DNA of 64,000 nucleotides from Bacteroides graminisolvens DSM 19988 = JCM 15093 (GTDB lineage: Bacteria > Bacteroidota > Bacteroidia > Bacteroidales > Bacteroidaceae), in assembly GCF_000428125.1 (NCBI RefSeq), contig NZ_ATZI01000010.1, positions 1-64,000 of the forward strand. Direction: 5' to 3'. This document shows, in pieces, positions 18,931 through 27,413 of this stretch (position 1 is its first letter; the number at the start of each line of letters is the position of its first letter). A model generated the notes under the pieces. The model saw nothing but the letters and a program-made list of their open reading frames with translations, did no database searches and was not told where the DNA came from. A program made the position numbers and the translations under genes.

Positions 18931-19584
18931 TTAGTGTTCATTAAAATTCAAACGGTTGAACATAACCGCCAAATGTGCGTAAAGAGAGGTGTTTTGTACC
19001 ACAATATTTTCGGGAACACGGATACGAAACGGCGTGAAGTTCCACACAGCCTTAATACCACCGGCAATCATGGTGTCTGTTATCTGTTGCGCAATCTCGA
19101 TGGGGACAGTCAGCACACCTATATGAACATCATACTCTTTCATCTTATTCACAAACTCGGAAGAGTGAAAGATGGGAATACCGTTAATATGGGTTCCAAT
19201 CAGATTGGGGTTGACATCAAATGCGGCCACAATTTCCAAGCCGAAATGTTTCAAACCTGAGTCGCGTAATAGCGCTCCTCCCAAGCTACCCACCCCAAAA
19301 AGAAAAGCTTTATGCATGTCGGTAAAGCCCAGAAAATCTTCGAGAACCTCAATTAACGCGTCCACTTCGTAGCCCACACGGGTACGACCCGAGATATTGA
19401 CATACGACAAATCTTTCGCAATTTGCGAAGCATCAACATTTATCTCTTTGGATATTTGTGTAGACGAAACGTATTGTTCTCCTTTCTGCTTTAGCAATTT
19501 GACATTAGAAAGATACCACGGAAGCCTGCGTAATGTAGGTTCCGGCACTTTAGCGATATCTTTTTTCTGTGGCTGATTGCTCAT
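18931..19584 (-). CDS. rex: redox-sensing transcriptional repressor Rex
   Basis: The protein senses the NADH/NAD+ ratio and represses fermentation and respiration genes. An N-terminal winged helix (PEPTLRRLPWYLSNVKLLK, QISKEINVDASQIAKDLSYV) is followed by a Rossmann domain with the nucleotide loop FLFGVGSLGGALL. The open frame extends upstream to 19650, but a TACTTTTG promoter box at 19616-19623 lies inside that extension. I therefore place the start at the ATG at 19584 (217 residues); 19605 is possible but would leave almost no leader. It heads the rex-FAH-ispF group. Confidence 0.93.
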   Translation of the reverse strand: MSNQPQKKDIAKVPEPTLRRLPWYLSNVKLLKQKGEQYVSSTQISKEINVDASQIAKDLSYVNISGRTRVGYEVDALIEVLEDFLGFTDMHKAFLFGVGSLGGALLRDSGLKHFGLEIVAAFDVNPNLIGTHINGIPIFHSSEFVNKMKEYDVHIGVLTVPIEIAQQITDTMIAGGIKAVWNFTPFRIRVPENIVVQNTSLYAHLAVMFNRLNFNEH

Positions 19585-19615
19585 AGTAACTTCTTGCTTT
19601 ATCATTATGGAAATA

Positions 19616-19623
19616 CAAAAGTA
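19616..19623 (-). promoter_or_regulatory. rex promoter -7 box
   Basis: Minus strand TACTTTTG matches TAnnTTTG exactly, giving a start point a few bases downstream and a leader of roughly 25 bases to the rex ATG at 19584. It decides against the longer reading-frame start. Confidence 0.6.
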
Positions 19624-19707
19624 CATTTTTTTTCGATAACGCAAATTCAATCCGGCAAAAGCTTAACATTATTTCTAAATATTAGCTAATGAACAATGCA
19701 CAGTGTT

Positions 19708-22341
19708 TCATTTGGGAAAGGGCAAACTCACCGAAACGCTTGTTGTAGAATATTTCAACCTGTTTAAACCGGCAAAAACTCCCACACGGGCCACATTACG
19801 AAATCCGACTGAATAGCCCAGTTCCGAGTAGGGACTGTTTTTGTAGGTTACTAACGTATGCAAATGTAAAGCCTCATCGAATGATTTTTTACGCAAGAAA
19901 GGCAATTGTTTAACTAATAAATACGGCATGTGCCAGCTCATGTGTGCCTGCGCCCAACGATCTGCCGTGGCGTAACGATAATTATCAATCAAGAAAAAGC
20001 CGGTATCAAAGCTCCTTTCCGTTAAAGGCATGCGCGTACTTACAAAATGTTTTAAGTCAGGGAACTGAAGTTGCTTTGCATTTCGGAACATACCCGCATT
20101 AACATTCCACGAAAAGCGATTGAACATGCCGAAGTCAACAGTCTGCCAAGCAGCAAACTCCAGTCGGTGGTAAGAAGTTACATATTTTTCACTACTCATT
20201 GGAAAAGCTCTTTCGTACCGCAGGCTAAACGTAGGAAAAAGCGGTTCTTCATAAGCCTTGCGACCTTTAACAATGCGGTAATACTGCGCCGGAGTATAGT
20301 TTAGCTCAAAGGATGATTTCAATAGATTATTGACCGGCATAAACTGATAGTTGGCATTCTCGGGAACATTGGGTTCTACATGCCCACCCAGTGGTGCTTT
20401 GCTTACAAAGTTTTGCAAAGAGTTTCGTCTCTGCCACTCGAGCGAAGCAGAGAACTGCAAGCCATTGGCTATTTCCATGCGATTACCAAGAGCCAAATAG
20501 CTTTTCTCATAGAACTTCACATCACTCCTCGAGAAAAGAAAAGTTGCTGCTGAGTTATAGAGACGCGACTCACCACTTTCGCCGTTGTAATCATCGGTCA
20601 GTCGGCCACCCTTCAGCCACAGGTTTCCGGCTCTTCGAGGAGCATAATTCAGTGTCAGTGAGAAATCAGAGATCAGTTTCTTACGCGCTGTAGCATAATA
20701 CAAGCGAGGAGTAAAGTTCAAATCGGCCTTTTCGGAAAGCTTCAAACCTCCGGTAAGCTTAGCACCTACCCAAAGGCCGTCAACAAAATTATACTCGGGC
20801 ACATAAGCAGTCAAATCATAAAGTTTAAGCCAGACATCTTTGTCTTTCGTAGTAAAGGTTTGACCTGTCAGCCAAGTATTTAAAACCTTGCCGGCTATCG
20901 TTTTTTTCTTAGCATGAAGCGAATCACCACTCTTATTCAGAGAATCTTTTTGCATAAGCCTCTGCTGCTTACGCGCATAACTCTCCAATTCTTCGGGACG
21001 AAGAGGTACACTGCGCACATCGGCCCAATATAAAGAGTCTTTCTTTCCGGCCAGTGAGTCGGTCTTTACATCATTCTGCAATTCCCGATTGGGTCTTTCA
21101 TATTTACGCAGTGATTTGAGCGTATCTGCCAGCTCAATGGATTTAGCAGTCAACTTATATAACTTATAGGCTTCTGCGTTCGTCAGATCAGGCTTATCGG
21201 TCAGCTTCCTGATCTGCTCTTCAATCTTACGCTGCTTCTTCGCTTGCGCCTTTGAAACAGCGAGTTGAGAATGATTTGTTTCTATAGGAAATACTTGTCC
21301 ATTTGCAGGAAGCTTTTTCGCCTGAACACGGGCATAATGCGTTGCACACAAATACGACGCTTCAGCCTCTATGCCCATCACATCGATCACGCAGCCCATA
21401 CTGGTAGAAGTGGGAAGAAAGGCACCTACACTTACTTCACTACACACCACCCTGATGTTTGCTTTCAAGCCACCTTCTTCAACTACCAATTCAGCAGAAG
21501 AAAGGCACGAAAGATCATCCACCACATACAGATAGCCCGACAAAAGGCGCGGGTTCTTATTGCGCGGAATAATGCGAATCTTATCTATAACATGATCACC
21601 TTCGGCATAACTACCCTCTAATTGATAGCGATAGTAGGAAAAAGCACCGGCAGATAAAGGAGATACCTTATCGAATAAATTGGGAGTGTATAAGTTGACT
21701 GTGGTTATTCCAATATCAACTCTCATGTTTTCGGGAAATGAATTGGCATAAGCTTTCACCCTATTAGTCCATTTATTGGGTGCGGCATACGTCACCTCCC
21801 GCTGCTCTTCGAGCACAAAAAGTTTACCCAACATTTCTTTGGATTGCTTGCGTACTTCCTTGGATAGTTTAAGAATGGCAGGAATCGATTTTAATTTACC
21901 GGTTCCTTTCAGGTAAGTACCGGCATGAAAGCTAACCAGCTGATTTCTATAAAAGGGGGCTTTGGCTATTACTTGCCGCATAATGGAATAAGCAGGATCT
22001 TCTGTGTTACGTCCAATCACCACTTCTCCTAATTGGTAAATACGTTCATGCAACACGATGTTTCGTTCTTGCGCATCACCAACCACATCGACCTGTAGCC
22101 TCTCTTTTGAATAACCGATAGAAGAAACCTCCAACGTGTAGCGTCCTTTTTTAAGTGTGGTTTGGAAATGACCATTATCATCTGTGGTTACGCCTGTTTG
22201 CAATTCTACCAAGTAAAGAGAAGCGTATGGAATGGGAAAACCTTTTTCATCCGTCACTCTACCTTTCAGCGACTGGCCAAATAAGAATGCAGGCAGTATA
22301 CAAAAATAGGCAAATAGGCATACTAGTTTAGAATATATCAT
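19708..22341 (-). CDS. DUF5686-type outer-membrane protein with carboxypeptidase-like domain
   Basis: A large Bacteroidetes protein. The start is placed at the ATG at 22341 (877 residues), which gives a clean signal peptide (MIYSKLVCLFAYFCILPAFLFG). The longer open frame to 22623 would put about 94 non-conserved residues before it and overlap the divergent SUI1 gene. After the signal comes a carboxypeptidase-regulatory-like sandwich (LKGRVTDEKGFPIPYASLYL), a charged linker rich in Lys/Asp (about 430-540), and a C-terminal half of alternating strands that looks like an outer-membrane barrel. Proteins of this family are thought to sit in the outer membrane; their function is not established. 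Confidence 0.8.
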   Translation of the reverse strand: MIYSKLVCLFAYFCILPAFLFGQSLKGRVTDEKGFPIPYASLYLVELQTGVTTDDNGHFQTTLKKGRYTLEVSSIGYSKERLQVDVVGDAQERNIVLHERIYQLGEVVIGRNTEDPAYSIMRQVIAKAPFYRNQLVSFHAGTYLKGTGKLKSIPAILKLSKEVRKQSKEMLGKLFVLEEQREVTYAAPNKWTNRVKAYANSFPENMRVDIGITTVNLYTPNLFDKVSPLSAGAFSYYRYQLEGSYAEGDHVIDKIRIIPRNKNPRLLSGYLYVVDDLSCLSSAELVVEEGGLKANIRVVCSEVSVGAFLPTSTSMGCVIDVMGIEAEASYLCATHYARVQAKKLPANGQVFPIETNHSQLAVSKAQAKKQRKIEEQIRKLTDKPDLTNAEAYKLYKLTAKSIELADTLKSLRKYERPNRELQNDVKTDSLAGKKDSLYWADVRSVPLRPEELESYARKQQRLMQKDSLNKSGDSLHAKKKTIAGKVLNTWLTGQTFTTKDKDVWLKLYDLTAYVPEYNFVDGLWVGAKLTGGLKLSEKADLNFTPRLYYATARKKLISDFSLTLNYAPRRAGNLWLKGGRLTDDYNGESGESRLYNSAATFLFSRSDVKFYEKSYLALGNRMEIANGLQFSASLEWQRRNSLQNFVSKAPLGGHVEPNVPENANYQFMPVNNLLKSSFELNYTPAQYYRIVKGRKAYEEPLFPTFSLRYERAFPMSSEKYVTSYHRLEFAAWQTVDFGMFNRFSWNVNAGMFRNAKQLQFPDLKHFVSTRMPLTERSFDTGFFLIDNYRYATADRWAQAHMSWHMPYLLVKQLPFLRKKSFDEALHLHTLVTYKNSPYSELGYSVGFRNVARVGVFAGLNRLKYSTTSVSVSLPFPK

Positions 22342-22457
22342 ATTACAAAGAATCATTAAACTTAAAACATATATACCATTAGACGATAAAAAGAACAAAA
22401 GATTGCAAGGTACTGAACTAAATATTATTTTTGATGCATAAATGTAATTGCAGCAAT

Positions 22458-22805
22458 ATGAAAAGTAATGACTGGAAAGAGCGGTTGAATGTAGTCTATT
22501 CAACCAACCCCGATTATAGGTACGAAACAGATGATGATGAGCATGCTGAAACAATAGAACCAGCCAAACAGAATTTGAGAGTGCAGTTAGACAAGAAAAA
22601 CCGGGGTGGTAAAGTTGTGACACTCGTCACCGGATTTATCGGTACGGAAGATGAGTTGAAAGAACTGGGTAAACTCCTGAAAACGAAATGCGGTGTAGGA
22701 GGCTCCGCCAAAGATGGGGAGATTATTGTACAGGGCGACTTTAAGCAAAAAGTGCTCGAACTATTGAAGAAAGAGGGTTATACCAAAACCAAACCCGTAG
22801 GATAA
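22458..22805 (+). CDS. SUI1/eIF1-family translation initiation factor (YciH-like)
   Basis: 115 residues starting at MKSNDWKERL; the frame is open nine codons further upstream but that part is not SUI1-like. The eIF1/SUI1 fold is recognised by KKNRGGKVVTLVTGF, KELGKLLKTKCGVGGS, KDGEIIVQGD and KVLELLKKEGY. Bacterial YciH-type proteins are thought to affect start-codon selection or act as translation inhibitors under stress; the role here is inferred from the family. It is divergent from the large membrane protein gene and convergent with tsf, separated from it by a strong terminator. Confidence 0.88.
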   Translation: MKSNDWKERLNVVYSTNPDYRYETDDDEHAETIEPAKQNLRVQLDKKNRGGKVVTLVTGFIGTEDELKELGKLLKTKCGVGGSAKDGEIIVQGDFKQKVLELLKKEGYTKTKPVG

Positions 22806-22840
22806 AAAAAAAGCTGCATAGCGAGCCTATGCAGCTTTTT
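22806..22840. terminator. bidirectional terminator between SUI1 gene and tsf
   Basis: A perfect 14-bp stem (AAAAAGCTGCATAG / CTATGCAGCTTTTT) with a 5-base loop, A-rich on one side and T-rich on the other, so it should end transcripts from both convergent genes. Confidence 0.9.
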
Positions 22841-22863
22841 ATATAAGCGACTAATTGATTGAT

Positions 22864-23688
22864 TTAATCAGCGTTTAATGTAAAGCGTTTGAATTCAGTC
22901 ACTGTCAGACCTTTGCTTGCACCGTCAAGGAATTGAGCGATAGTAAGCTTAGGATCTTTTACAAATTCTTGTTCCAGTAAACATACTTCTTTGTAGAACT
23001 TACCGATACGACCCGCAGCGATCCTCTCAATCATGTTCTCAGGTTTACCTTCTTCACGAGCTTTGTCAGCAGCAATATCTTTTTCACGTTGAAGAACTTC
23101 AGCAGGTACGCTGTCAGCATCAACTGAGATAGGGTTCATTGCAGCGATCTGCATAGCTACTTCGTGAGCAACCTGTGCATCGAAACCAGCTTGGTTGAAA
23201 GCAACAATAGTAGCCAGTTTATTTCCCGGGTGAATGTAAACTGAAGTTGTAGCTCCGCTAACGATGCCATAACCATCAAGTTCCATCTTTTCACCGGTAA
23301 TACCGCTACGGTCAACAATAGCATCAGCTACTGTTCCGTTACCCATAGGAAGAGCTTTAACAGCCTCAACATCTGCACACTTGTTCGCAATTGCCAAATC
23401 AAGAATCTGAGTTGTAAGAGCTACGAAATCAGCATTTTTAGCAACGAAGTCAGTTTCGCATTTCAAAGCGATCATCACTGCGTAGTCACCTGCTGATTTT
23501 GCTAAAACACAACCTTCAGATGCATCGCGATCAGAACGTTTTGCAGCAACTGCCTGTCCTTTCTTACGAATAATCTCTACTGCTTTGTCGAAATCGTTTT
23601 CAGCCTCAGTCAAAGCATTCTTGCAATCCATCATACCGGCACCTGTCATTTTACGAAGGTGGGTAATATCTGCCATTGTTACAGCCAT
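22864..23688 (-). CDS. tsf: translation elongation factor Ts
   Basis: 274 residues. It is the nucleotide-exchange factor for EF-Tu. The N-terminal UBA-like domain and EF-Ts signature are clear (ITHLRKMTGAGMMDCKNALT, then CETDFVAKN), followed by the dimerisation core (HEVAMQIAAMNP) and the C-terminal module (LLEQEFVKDPKLTIAQFL). It follows rpsB by 87 bases, with a hairpin in between. This is the usual rpsB-tsf arrangement. Confidence 0.97.
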   Translation of the reverse strand: MAVTMADITHLRKMTGAGMMDCKNALTEAENDFDKAVEIIRKKGQAVAAKRSDRDASEGCVLAKSAGDYAVMIALKCETDFVAKNADFVALTTQILDLAIANKCADVEAVKALPMGNGTVADAIVDRSGITGEKMELDGYGIVSGATTSVYIHPGNKLATIVAFNQAGFDAQVAHEVAMQIAAMNPISVDADSVPAEVLQREKDIAADKAREEGKPENMIERIAAGRIGKFYKEVCLLEQEFVKDPKLTIAQFLDGASKGLTVTEFKRFTLNAD

Positions 23689-23727
23689 ACTATTAAATTT
23701 TGGTAGTTAGTAGTTTGAATTGAAAAA

Positions 23728-23769
23728 CAGAACTTAGTAAAACCATCGAAAGGTACTTACTAAGTTCTG
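23728..23769 (-). terminator. hairpin between rpsB and tsf, probable partial terminator
   Basis: A perfect 13-bp inverted repeat (CAGAACTTAGTAA at 23728-23740, TTACTAAGTTCTG at 23757-23769) followed on the minus strand by TTTTTC. It sits directly after the rpsB stop, so it could lower tsf expression relative to rpsB or protect the rpsB mRNA end. Confidence 0.65.
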
Positions 23770-23775
23770 ATTATA

Positions 23776-24612
23776 TTAAGCTTCTTCGTCTTCTTTAAGG
23801 AAAGCAGCAGCTTTAGCAGCGTTGATTGCTTCTTCGTCAGACTTATCTAGTCTTGCTTTAGCTGTTCTCTTCTTGCCTTTAGCAGCAGCAGTTTCACCCG
23901 CAGCTTCCATGTCAACTTTCTCAGCTTTTCTTTCTTCAAGACCTTCCTGAATTGCAGCGCAACACGCATCAATAATTATTTCTACAGATTTTGTTGCATC
24001 ATCATTTGCAGGAATAACGAAATCGATGTCAGAAGGATCAGAGTTTGTATCAACAATAGCAAATACAGGAATACCCAAACGGTTAGCCTCACGTACTGCA
24101 ATGTTTTCTTTCATCACATCAACAATGAAAAGTGCTGAAGGAAGACGAGTCAGGTCAGCGATTGAACCTAAAGTCTTGTCAAGTTTAGCACGTTGACGTG
24201 AAATCTGAAGAATTTCTCTTTTAGAAAGGTTTGAATAAGTACCATCGTTAGTTAGCTTATCGATAGTAGCCATCTTCTTAACCGCCTTACGGATTGTAGG
24301 GAAGTTAGTAAGCATACCACCCGGCCAGCGTTCGATAACGTATGGCATATTAACAGATAATGCTTTCTCAGCAACAACCTGTTTAGCTTGTTTTTTAGTA
24401 GCAACAAAAAGGATTTTCTTGCCTGATTTTGCAATTTGCTTCAAAGCTTCAGCAGCTTCGTCAACCTTTGCAACGGTTTTGTGGAGGTCAATGATATGAA
24501 TACCATTGCGTTCCATGAAAATATAAGGAGCCATTGATGGATTCCACTTTCTTTTAAGGTGTCCGAAGTGGCAACCAGCTTCCAATAATGTATCAAAATT
24601 TGTTCTTGACAT
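23776..24612 (-). CDS. rpsB: 30S ribosomal protein S2
   Basis: 278 residues. Family motifs are clear: LLEAGCHFGHLKRKWNPSM, APYIFMERNGIHIIDLHKT, PGGMLTNF and AIVDTNSDP. The C-terminal 50 residues are a Lys/Ala/Glu-rich tail longer than in E. coli S2, a common lineage feature. S2 joins the 30S subunit late and is needed for S1-type initiation. It follows rpsI by 118 bases, a gap that holds two hairpins. Confidence 0.97.
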   Translation of the reverse strand: MSRTNFDTLLEAGCHFGHLKRKWNPSMAPYIFMERNGIHIIDLHKTVAKVDEAAEALKQIAKSGKKILFVATKKQAKQVVAEKALSVNMPYVIERWPGGMLTNFPTIRKAVKKMATIDKLTNDGTYSNLSKREILQISRQRAKLDKTLGSIADLTRLPSALFIVDVMKENIAVREANRLGIPVFAIVDTNSDPSDIDFVIPANDDATKSVEIIIDACCAAIQEGLEERKAEKVDMEAAGETAAAKGKKRTAKARLDKSDEEAINAAKAAAFLKEDEEA

Positions 24613-24666
24613 TGTTTTATTCTTTAAATCGTTTACTTTCTTTTTTGTTTTTTTCTAAACCAACCG

Positions 24667-24707
24667 CCGGGTAGTCAAAAAGAGTCCCGGTAGTTTAGAT
24701 ACTAAAC
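24667..24707 (-). promoter_or_regulatory. structured rpsB leader (two hairpins)
   Basis: In the gap between rpsI and rpsB, CCGGG (24667-24671) pairs with CCCGG (24686-24690) and GTTTAG (24693-24698) with CTAAAC (24702-24707). Ribosomal protein operons are often controlled by such leader structures through binding of the protein product. An autoregulatory S2 leader is a reasonable guess but not shown by the sequence alone. Confidence 0.4.
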
Positions 24708-24730
24708 GGATTATAACCCGACAGATTCCA

Positions 24731-25117
24731 TTAACGTTTACTGAACTGGAATCTTCTACGAGCTTTAGGACGACCCGGTTTCTTACGCTCAACAGAACGA
24801 GGATCACGAGTCATAAAGCCTTCTGCGCGAAGAGCTGATTTATCTTCCGGATTAATCTTCACCAATGCGCGAGCGATAGCCAAACGCAAAGCTTGAGACT
24901 GACCAGTGAAACCGCCACCGCCAAGATTAACTTTAATATCATATTTTTCAGCAGCACCTAGTTTGTTCAACGGCTGTTTCACAACGTACTGAAGAATAGT
25001 TGATGGAAAGTACTGTGCAAGGTCTCTCTTGTTAATAGTAATCTTTCCTGTACCTTCGCTTACGAATATACGTGCAATTGCGCGCTTACGTCTGCCTAAT
25101 GCATTTACTACTTCCAT
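24731..25117 (-). CDS. rpsI: 30S ribosomal protein S9
   Basis: 128 residues, normal length. It shows the N-terminal GRRKRAIARIFVSEGTGKI, the central GGGFTGQSQALRLAIARAL and the C-terminal GRPKARRRFQFSKR, whose basic tail reaches the P-site tRNA. It starts 6 bases after the rplM stop, the conserved L13-S9 pair. Confidence 0.98.
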   Translation of the reverse strand: MEVVNALGRRKRAIARIFVSEGTGKITINKRDLAQYFPSTILQYVVKQPLNKLGAAEKYDIKVNLGGGGFTGQSQALRLAIARALVKINPEDKSALRAEGFMTRDPRSVERKKPGRPKARRRFQFSKR

Positions 25118-25123
25118 TATCTA

Positions 25124-25585
25124 TTATTTAAGTGAGTTTATATCAATTAATTTGGGGCTCTGTGCCGCATGTTTGTGCTCACTACCAGAGTAAACATACA
25201 TATTTCCAAGTAGTTTAGCACCTAGTTTATTCTTAGGAAGCATTCCTTTTACGACTTTTCTAAGCAATTTGTCATCGCCATTAGGTCTTGCTTTCAAACG
25301 GGCAGGAGTAATTTCTCTCTGACCACCGGGATAGCCAGTATATGACAAATAAACTCTGTCATTCCATTTATTTCCGGTTAAATTAACTTTGTCTGCATTG
25401 ATGATGATAACGTTATCACCGCAGTCTACGTGAGGAGTAAAGTTTGGTTTATACTTACCTCTCAACAGTTTCGCAACTTTCGCTCCCAGACGTCCAAGAG
25501 ACTGATCTGTAGCATCAACAATAACCCATTCTTTAGTTACTGTTGCTTTGTTTGCAGAAATGGTCTTGTAACTTAAAGTATCCAC
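25124..25585 (-). CDS. rplM: 50S ribosomal protein L13
   Basis: 153 residues. L13 is an early assembly protein of the 50S subunit. Motifs include VDATDQSLGRLGAKVAKLLR, GKYKPNFTPHVDCGDNVIII, LTGNKWNDRVYLSYTGYPGG and the KGMLPKNKLGAKLLGNMYVY signature. It is the first gene of the rplM-rpsI-rpsB-tsf group and is preceded by a strong consensus promoter and a structured leader. Confidence 0.98.
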   Translation of the reverse strand: MDTLSYKTISANKATVTKEWVIVDATDQSLGRLGAKVAKLLRGKYKPNFTPHVDCGDNVIIINADKVNLTGNKWNDRVYLSYTGYPGGQREITPARLKARPNGDDKLLRKVVKGMLPKNKLGAKLLGNMYVYSGSEHKHAAQSPKLIDINSLK

Positions 25586-25711
25586 TCTTAATTTGTTTTT
25601 TAATTGTTACTACTAAAAAAATATTCATCGCGCGGTAGTTTTCCCCGGACAAAGGATGGCTAACCCGCTCTAAATGAATCTCTTATCCTTTTTGTGATAA
25701 TAATCGGCTTG
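25586..25711 (-). ncRNA. structured 5' leader of rplM (uL13-type leader candidate)
   Basis: Between the promoter and rplM the minus-strand RNA can fold: AUUCAU (25674-25679) pairs with AUGAAU (25623-25628), and inside it GCGG..UAG (25660-25668) with CUACCGC (25632-25638) with a two-base bulge, closing a CC/GG loop. A compact stem just before the first gene of a ribosomal protein operon is typical of autoregulatory leaders, and an L13 leader has, as I recall, been described in Bacteroidia. I cannot confirm it is the same motif. Confidence 0.5.
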
Positions 25712-25742
25712 CAAAATTACTGCTTTTCTTTTAATTGGCAAA
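25712..25742 (-). promoter_or_regulatory. rplM operon promoter, full Bacteroides consensus
   Basis: On the minus strand, TTTG (25739-25742) and TAATTTTG (25712-25719) are separated by exactly 19 bases, the Bacteroides sigma-ABfr consensus. A strong promoter is expected for ribosomal proteins. Confidence 0.75.
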
Positions 25743-25860
25743 CTATTTCTGTTATTTTTTGGTTTTTAAGCCCTTGCCAGACAAGCCCTTAACAAGCTAT
25801 AATAAAGCAATAAAGAACAGAAGAAGCAATCATAAGACAATATTTTTCAGAATCAAAGGC

Positions 25861-25916
25861 AAAAAAGAACGTCCGGCCGGCATCTGCAACATAGCAGCAG
25901 TACCAACCGAACGTTC
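25861..25916 (-). terminator. asnS terminator
   Basis: Read on the minus strand, GAACGTTCGG and CCGGACGTTC form a stem (6 bp, one mismatch, 3 bp) followed by TTTTTT. It lies just after the asnS stop. An internal CTGC/GCAG stem sits in the loop. The A-rich plus strand beyond (25743-25860) shows no gene I trust. Confidence 0.65.
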
Positions 25917-25937
25917 ATTTAATATCTTATCAGCGAC

Positions 25938-27341
25938 CTAGAAATCAGCATTTCGCGGAGTTCTGGGGAACGGAATTACGTCACGGATGTTCGACATACC
26001 CGTTACAAAGAGCAAAAGACGCTCAAAGCCAAGTCCGAAACCAGCGTGCGGTGCCGTACCAAACCTTCGTGTATCTAAATACCACCAAATATCTTTTTCA
26101 GGTACTCCCATCTCTTTGGCACGACGAGTCAGCTTCTCGTAATCTTCCTCGCGCTGTGAACCTCCAATAATTTCTCCGATTTTGGGGAAAAGAACATCCA
26201 TCGCTCTCACCGTTTTACCGTCTTCGTTCTGTTTCATATAGAAAGACTTGATCTCTTTGGGATAGTCAGTCAATATAACAGGAGATTTGAAATGTTCTTC
26301 AACCAAATAGCGTTCATGCTCGGAAGCAAGGTCGGCACCCCAGTAAACAGGGAATTCAAACTTACGACCGTTGGCTACTGCCTCCTCGAGTATCTTTACA
26401 CCTTCAGTATAAGGAAGTCTGACGAAACCATTAGACAAAACGAACTTAAGTCTTTCAATCAATTCCTTATCAAACATATCGTTCAGGAATTTAATGTCAT
26501 CCATGCAATTGTCCAACGCCCATTGAATGCAGTATTTGATGAAATCTTCCGCCAGCTGCATATTATCTTCAATTTCATTGAAGGCCACTTCGGGTTCAAT
26601 CATCCAGAATTCTGCCAGGTGACGAGGAGTATTTGAATTTTCTGCACGGAAAGTAGGTCCGAAGGTATAGATAGAACCTAGAGACATGGCAGCAAGCTCA
26701 CCTTCCAGCTGACCGGATACAGTCAAACTTGCCTGTTTTCCAAAGAAATCATTATCATAATCAATGGATCCGTTCTCATCTTTCTTCAGATCATACAGAT
26801 TCATGGTGGTGACCTGGAACATCTGTCCGGCTCCTTCACAGTCCGAAGCCGTAATTATGGGAGTATGGAAATAGAAAAATCCTCTGTCGTGAAAGAACTG
26901 GTGAATGGCAATCGCCATGTGATGGCGGATGCGGAACACAGCTCCAAAAGTATTGGTACGCGGACGCAAATGAGCCACCTCACGCAAAAACTCCAACGAA
27001 TGTCCTTTTTTCTGTAAAGGATACGTATTGTCACACGCTCCGAGAACTTCAATACCCGTTGCCAAAACCTCAACAGCTTGCCCGGAACCTACAGATTCGG
27101 CCAAGTTTCCATTAACGCTCAGACACGCTCCCGTAGTAATCAGCTTGAGCATCTCTTCGTCGAAGTTAGCCAAGTCAACAACTATCTGAACATTATTAAT
27201 CGTAGAACCGTCATTTAACGCAATGAAATTAACCTGTTTGCTGCCTCTGCGGGTGCGAACCCATCCTTTCACGTTGACAGTCGCTCCAAAATCTGTTCTT
27301 TTGAGCAAATCAACAATCTTTGTTCTACTAATCTTCTCCAT
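25938..27341 (-). CDS. asnS: asparaginyl-tRNA synthetase
   Basis: 467 residues, usual length. It attaches asparagine to tRNA-Asn. The N-terminal OB-fold anticodon-binding domain ([20 protein letters not shown]) is followed by the class II catalytic core: motif 1 region ([20 protein letters not shown]), motif 2 ([20 protein letters not shown]) and motif 3 ([16 protein letters not shown]). The presence of AsnRS fits direct asparagine charging in Bacteroides. The gene starts 73 bases beyond the stop of the rluB-like gene. Confidence 0.97.
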   Translation of the reverse strand: MEKISRTKIVDLLKRTDFGATVNVKGWVRTRRGSKQVNFIALNDGSTINNVQIVVDLANFDEEMLKLITTGACLSVNGNLAESVGSGQAVEVLATGIEVLGACDNTYPLQKKGHSLEFLREVAHLRPRTNTFGAVFRIRHHMAIAIHQFFHDRGFFYFHTPIITASDCEGAGQMFQVTTMNLYDLKKDENGSIDYDNDFFGKQASLTVSGQLEGELAAMSLGSIYTFGPTFRAENSNTPRHLAEFWMIEPEVAFNEIEDNMQLAEDFIKYCIQWALDNCMDDIKFLNDMFDKELIERLKFVLSNGFVRLPYTEGVKILEEAVANGRKFEFPVYWGADLASEHERYLVEEHFKSPVILTDYPKEIKSFYMKQNEDGKTVRAMDVLFPKIGEIIGGSQREEDYEKLTRRAKEMGVPEKDIWWYLDTRRFGTAPHAGFGLGFERLLLFVTGMSNIRDVIPFPRTPRNADF

Positions 27342-27370
27342 AAACGATCTTATAATTCATTATTATATAA

Positions 27371-27402
27371 CAATGAAGAGTGATTTGACTCACTCTTCAT
27401 TG
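27371..27402. terminator. terminator after the rluB-like gene
   Basis: A perfect 13-bp inverted repeat (CAATGAAGAGTGA / TCACTCTTCATTG) with a 6-base loop, 12 bases beyond the pseudouridine synthase stop. It separates this gene from asnS. Confidence 0.8.
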
Positions 27403-27413
27403 TCTATTTATTT

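Noticed and set aside
19585..19650. Longer start of rex at 19650
   Set aside because: A consensus promoter box (19616-19623) lies inside it, so it cannot be fully transcribed from that promoter.
22342..22623. Longer start of the large membrane protein at 22623
   Set aside because: It overlaps the divergent SUI1 gene and precedes a clear signal peptide that begins at 22341.
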